From Liquorilactobacillus ghanensis DSM 18630 (GTDB taxonomy: Bacteria; Bacillota; Bacilli; Lactobacillales; Lactobacillaceae): a DNA stretch of 64,000 nt. Shown here in pieces: positions 61,610 to 64,000 of this stretch. The notes under the pieces were generated by a model. It did not search any database. It had not been told where the DNA came from and worked only from the letters and a program-made list of their open reading frames with translations. The stretch is from NCBI RefSeq assembly GCF_001435235.1, contig NZ_AZGB01000003.1, positions 83,236-147,235 of the forward strand. Direction: 5' to 3'. Each line of letters opens with the position of its first letter. Positions within the stretch are counted from its first letter, which is position 1. Position numbers and translations under genes: made by a program.

Positions 61610-61846
61610 TCAGCTCTTTTTGTGTTTCAGATAGGTAACTCCAGTATTGATCCAAGCTACCAGACTAACAATTAGAAAAAGTAGCAAAAACGAAGAACCA
61701 ACGTTAATACTTGTTTCATTAGGATTATTAGTTAATTCAAACCAAGCATTGGCAGTGTTTCCACCAGCTAGATAAACATACAAACTTAAAATTGAAAAAA
61801 TAATTGCCACGATCAACGAAGAAGAAAAGTGCTTTATTTTTGACAT
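61610..61846 (-). CDS. Small two-helix membrane protein
   Basis: This is a 78-residue protein with hydrophobic helices at about 10-28 and 50-68 and an extracellular or cytosolic loop between them. I do not recognise a family. AAAGGAG precedes the ATG, which supports expression. It stands alone between the rfb operon and the toxin-antitoxin pair. Confidence 0.6.
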   Translation of the reverse strand: MSKIKHFSSSLIVAIIFSILSLYVYLAGGNTANAWFELTNNPNETSINVGSSFLLLFLIVSLVAWINTGVTYLKHKKS

Positions 61847-62113
61847 CTTAATTTTCTCCTTTGGATAAATTCATTCTGACCATAATAGTTGAACAATATT
61901 CCTTTTATAATTTTATAATAACTGACTGGTTGTCGTAAATCAAATGACCTAATCACTTTAAATATAAAGTTGGAAAGCTGTCACAGCTATCGGTATTTGA
62001 AAAAAAGATTCGAAAACAAACTTGTTATGGACAGGATGAAATTAAAATATTAATAACGTTAGATCCGAGTGATTTTGGTTAACACAAATAAAGTGCACTT
62101 TTTAAAATGCACT

Positions 62114-62368
62114 TCATTTGTAATGATTTTTGCAGGCGACAATAACTAAATGATCATTGCTAATTGTGTAAACTAAGCGATTTTTGCTATTAATTCTTCT
62201 TGACCAACCATCTTGATATCTCAAACGCTCTGGTTTTCCCAAGCCCAATTCTAAACCATCTCGTTGAATTGATTTAATAAGATTATTAATTCGCTTTAAG
62301 GTTTTTCGATCTTCACTTTGCCAAGCAATATATTCATTCCAAGCTTCATCTAGGAATTCAATTGACAT
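62114..62368 (-). CDS. yoeB: YoeB-family mRNA interferase toxin
   Basis: This is a ribosome-dependent endoribonuclease of the Txe/YoeB family (84 residues) that cleaves mRNA at the ribosomal A site. Catalytic positions known from E. coli YoeB are conserved: E47 in GKPE, arginine in WSRRI (57-58) and the C-terminal H82-Y83. It begins three bases after the antitoxin stop, so it is translated with it. The E. coli partner YefM is a Phd-type antitoxin, whereas here the partner looks like RelB/DinJ. Confidence 0.93.
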   Translation of the reverse strand: MSIEFLDEAWNEYIAWQSEDRKTLKRINNLIKSIQRDGLELGLGKPERLRYQDGWSRRINSKNRLVYTISNDHLVIVACKNHYK

Positions 62369-62371
62369 ACT

Positions 62372-62650
62372 TTATTGTTCCTCATTGTCCAAAAGCTGAT
62401 GGGGATGGACATTCTGATTGTTAGTTACTTTTTTGAAACGGCGGTTAAGTTCTGCCTGATTGGCTTCACTATAAAATGGATCTTTAACCTCGAATGGCAA
62501 ACCGCCTTCAGCAATACTCTTTTTAATAAAAATATTAATGGCAGTTGAAAGGTTAAGACCTAAGCTATCAAAGATTTCAGCAGCTCGTTTTTTATCTGCT
62601 GGACTAGTTTTGACGGAGATTGAAACTTTTTTTTCACCCGTATCTAACAT
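62372..62650 (-). CDS. RelB/DinJ-family antitoxin
   Basis: This is a 92-residue antitoxin with an N-terminal ribbon-helix-helix DNA-binding part (KKVSISVKTSPADKKRAAEIFDSLG region, about 6-35; helices continue with STAINIFIKKSI) and a C-terminal segment (LPFEV onward) expected to wrap the toxin. ATG 62650 has GAGGTG at a good distance; a GTG at 62659 overlaps that site. The pair probably represses its own promoter, as is usual for the family. Confidence 0.88.
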   Translation of the reverse strand: MLDTGEKKVSISVKTSPADKKRAAEIFDSLGLNLSTAINIFIKKSIAEGGLPFEVKDPFYSEANQAELNRRFKKVTNNQNVHPHQLLDNEEQ

Positions 62651-63524
62651 AATTCTCACCTCATAGTTATAATAACACGAAATAAGTACGTTGTATATTT
62701 ATTAGATGGCTATTTTACATATTATGAATGTAAAGTAAAGATAATATTAAGATCAAAGCTAAACGATTAAGCTAATGGTTTAAAGTTCTTCAAGGGACGA
62801 ATTAATTCGCTCACATTAAAAACATAAATGAAATCAAAAAGCGAGAATTTTATTATTATTTTAGGATTACTGATCATATTAGTAATATATGTTCATAAAA
62901 AATATATTTAGTGAAAACGTTTTTACTAAACTGGCTTAATTCTTCATTTTTCTATTAAATTGGTGGTCTGTGTAATGCTAATTTTAAAATTACCAGCAGT
63001 AATCTCATTATTGAGATTATTTGACTTTTGTTGGTAACTTTATTCTTCTGTTATTCATAACTGATACTAGCTTAGGACAAAAATAACATCATTTAGTCGC
63101 TAAGTTAAATGAATTTAAAGGCAATGTCTTGAAACTCATAGGGTTTATCTTTTTTTACCAGGAAGTAAATTAAAGATTAGTTTTACTTATCTTTAATTGT
63201 GGTCTAATTTACTCGCAATTTGAAGTTATAAAAATTGGAAGTCCTCTATGGAGGGCTTCTTTATTTTGCAATAAAAGTACTTTGCTTAAAATTATCAATT
63301 TTATCAGAACTTTTCTAAATGAAGTGAACCAAAATATTGGTTTGTATATTTGGATTTTTTGAAAAACAAGGATTTGAGTGAAATTAAATTTGAATTTAAT
63401 AATAAAGCCAGAGTTGTTTTTGCTTCTGAAAGTGTTTACTTTTTTGCTGTATTTGAGTGAAAAAAAATGGTCTTTTAAAGAATGGATATTACGATTACGA
63501 TGAAAGTCAAAGGAGGTTAAAAAT
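62651..63524. other. Long intergenic region
   Basis: Over 850 AT-rich bases hold no gene I can confirm. A 27-codon frame at 62828-62911 encodes a basic end plus one hydrophobic helix (FIIILGLLIILVIYV), similar in shape to small membrane peptides, but without a ribosome site. A terminator-like hairpin lies at 63238-63259. Confidence 0.4.
63238..63265 (+). terminator. Isolated terminator-like hairpin
   Basis: GAAGTCCTC (63238-63246) pairs with GAGGGCTTC (63251-63259, one T:G), with a 4-base loop and TTTATTTT after it. No plus-strand gene precedes it, so it may end a small RNA or be the relic of a lost gene. Confidence 0.55.
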
Positions 63525-64000
63525 ATGAATTCACGCCAAAAAAAACTGATCCTTAAAATTCAGAATAAATGGAATTTATATTTATCAGAAATTGCTAAGG
63601 CTTTCAATGTCAGTGAAAAGACAATTCGGAATGATATTGTTCAAATAAATTCTATTTATGGTACCCAAAAACTGATTATTGAAAATTCAAAAATCAAATT
63701 AACCTCACCAATTGATATTAAGAGTTTATTTTTTAGAAACTATCAGAAAAATAAGACTGATTTTTCAGTAAATGATCGTAGACTGGATATCTTATACGAA
63801 TTAGTGATTAATGATCAACATTTTAGTTACAGTTTTCTTTCTAATCATTATATGGTTTCAAAAAGTTCAATTGCTAAAGACATTGATTACATCAAAAAAA
63901 AGATAAAAAAATATCATTTAGTTTTGAGTTTTGATCAAACAGGCAGGGAGTGTCAAGAAGTTTGTGTAAAAAGGGATTGCCCTTTCTCCATAAAATTAAA
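63525..64000 (+). CDS. BglG/MtlR-like transcriptional regulator, 5' part
   Basis: The frame starts at an ATG preceded by AAGGAGG and stays open to the window edge (158 codons seen). It begins with a Mga/HTH_11-type helix-turn-helix (LSEIAKAFNVSEKTIRNDIVQIN, about 20-42) followed by a second wHTH-like region (KSSIAKDIDYIKKKIKKY, about 112-129). This is the usual N-terminus of PTS-regulated activators carrying PRD domains further on. The last about 25 codons, after FDQTG, look less typical, so a frameshift near 63940 cannot be excluded. Target genes would lie beyond the window. Confidence 0.72.
   Translation, partial: MNSRQKKLILKIQNKWNLYLSEIAKAFNVSEKTIRNDIVQINSIYGTQKLIIENSKIKLTSPIDIKSLFFRNYQKNKTDFSVNDRRLDILYELVINDQHFSYSFLSNHYMVSKSSIAKDIDYIKKKIKKYHLVLSFDQTGRECQEVCVKRDCPFSIKL

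Overview
This window looks like chromosomal DNA of a low-GC Gram-positive fermenter, most likely Lactobacillaceae. The evidence is the anaerobic pyruvate/ethanol/acetate gene set (pflB-pflA, adhE, ackA), an Mn-type pyrophosphatase, BioY, an NAD-precursor salvage operon, a KxYKxGKxW-signal LysM autolysin, a YoeB toxin system and an exopolysaccharide (EPS) locus with rfbACBD. Starts are mostly ATG with strong AGGAGG-like ribosome sites, with some GTG and TTG. I saw no rRNA, tRNA or CRISPR array. The genus cannot be fixed from this sequence.

Layout. 1-13 kb is housekeeping and metabolism: the 3' part of pflB, pflA, aspartase with a divergent LysR regulator, ppaC, a DeoR regulator, an ASCH protein, bioY, an aminotransferase, murI, a rhomboid protease and an amino acid permease. 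13.5-18.3 kb is a GntR (YtrA)-controlled envelope ABC-transporter operon with two ATPases, two membrane subunits and a MacA-like adaptor. 18.5-22.8 kb is an NAD-precursor module (MFS transporter, nadC, NrtR-like regulator, ECF S-component, pnuC). 22.9-27.1 kb holds divergent adhE and ackA with TGTGA/TCACA operator candidates. 27.3-30.2 kb is a MerR-controlled drug-efflux MFS plus a membrane protein. 30.4-37.6 kb has an orphan polysaccharide-polymerase-like protein, a CopB-type copper ATPase behind a cop box, a nitrilase-family hydrolase, and a decaying sugar locus (UlaA-like IIC beside truncated aldolase and DeoR remnants).

38-46 kb contains the LysM/GH73 autolysin with a candidate WalR box, then an EndA-like nuclease, a sigma-70-family factor, a possible ComK-family protein and an uncharacterised partner. 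This reads as a competence-like neighbourhood and is the most interesting candidate system here. 46.2-61.4 kb is the EPS locus: a priming sugar transferase, a decayed UDP-glucose dehydrogenase, an AT-rich block of glycosyltransferases with polymerase, pyruvyltransferase and flippase, a stretch of broken sequence with an IS3-type remnant, and the dTDP-rhamnose operon. The products imply a Wzx/Wzy-type, rhamnose-containing, probably pyruvylated polysaccharide. The window ends with a RelB/YoeB toxin-antitoxin pair and the 5' part of a BglG/MtlR-like regulator.

All functional names rest on motif recognition by eye. Hairpins and promoters were found by reading, not by computed folding.
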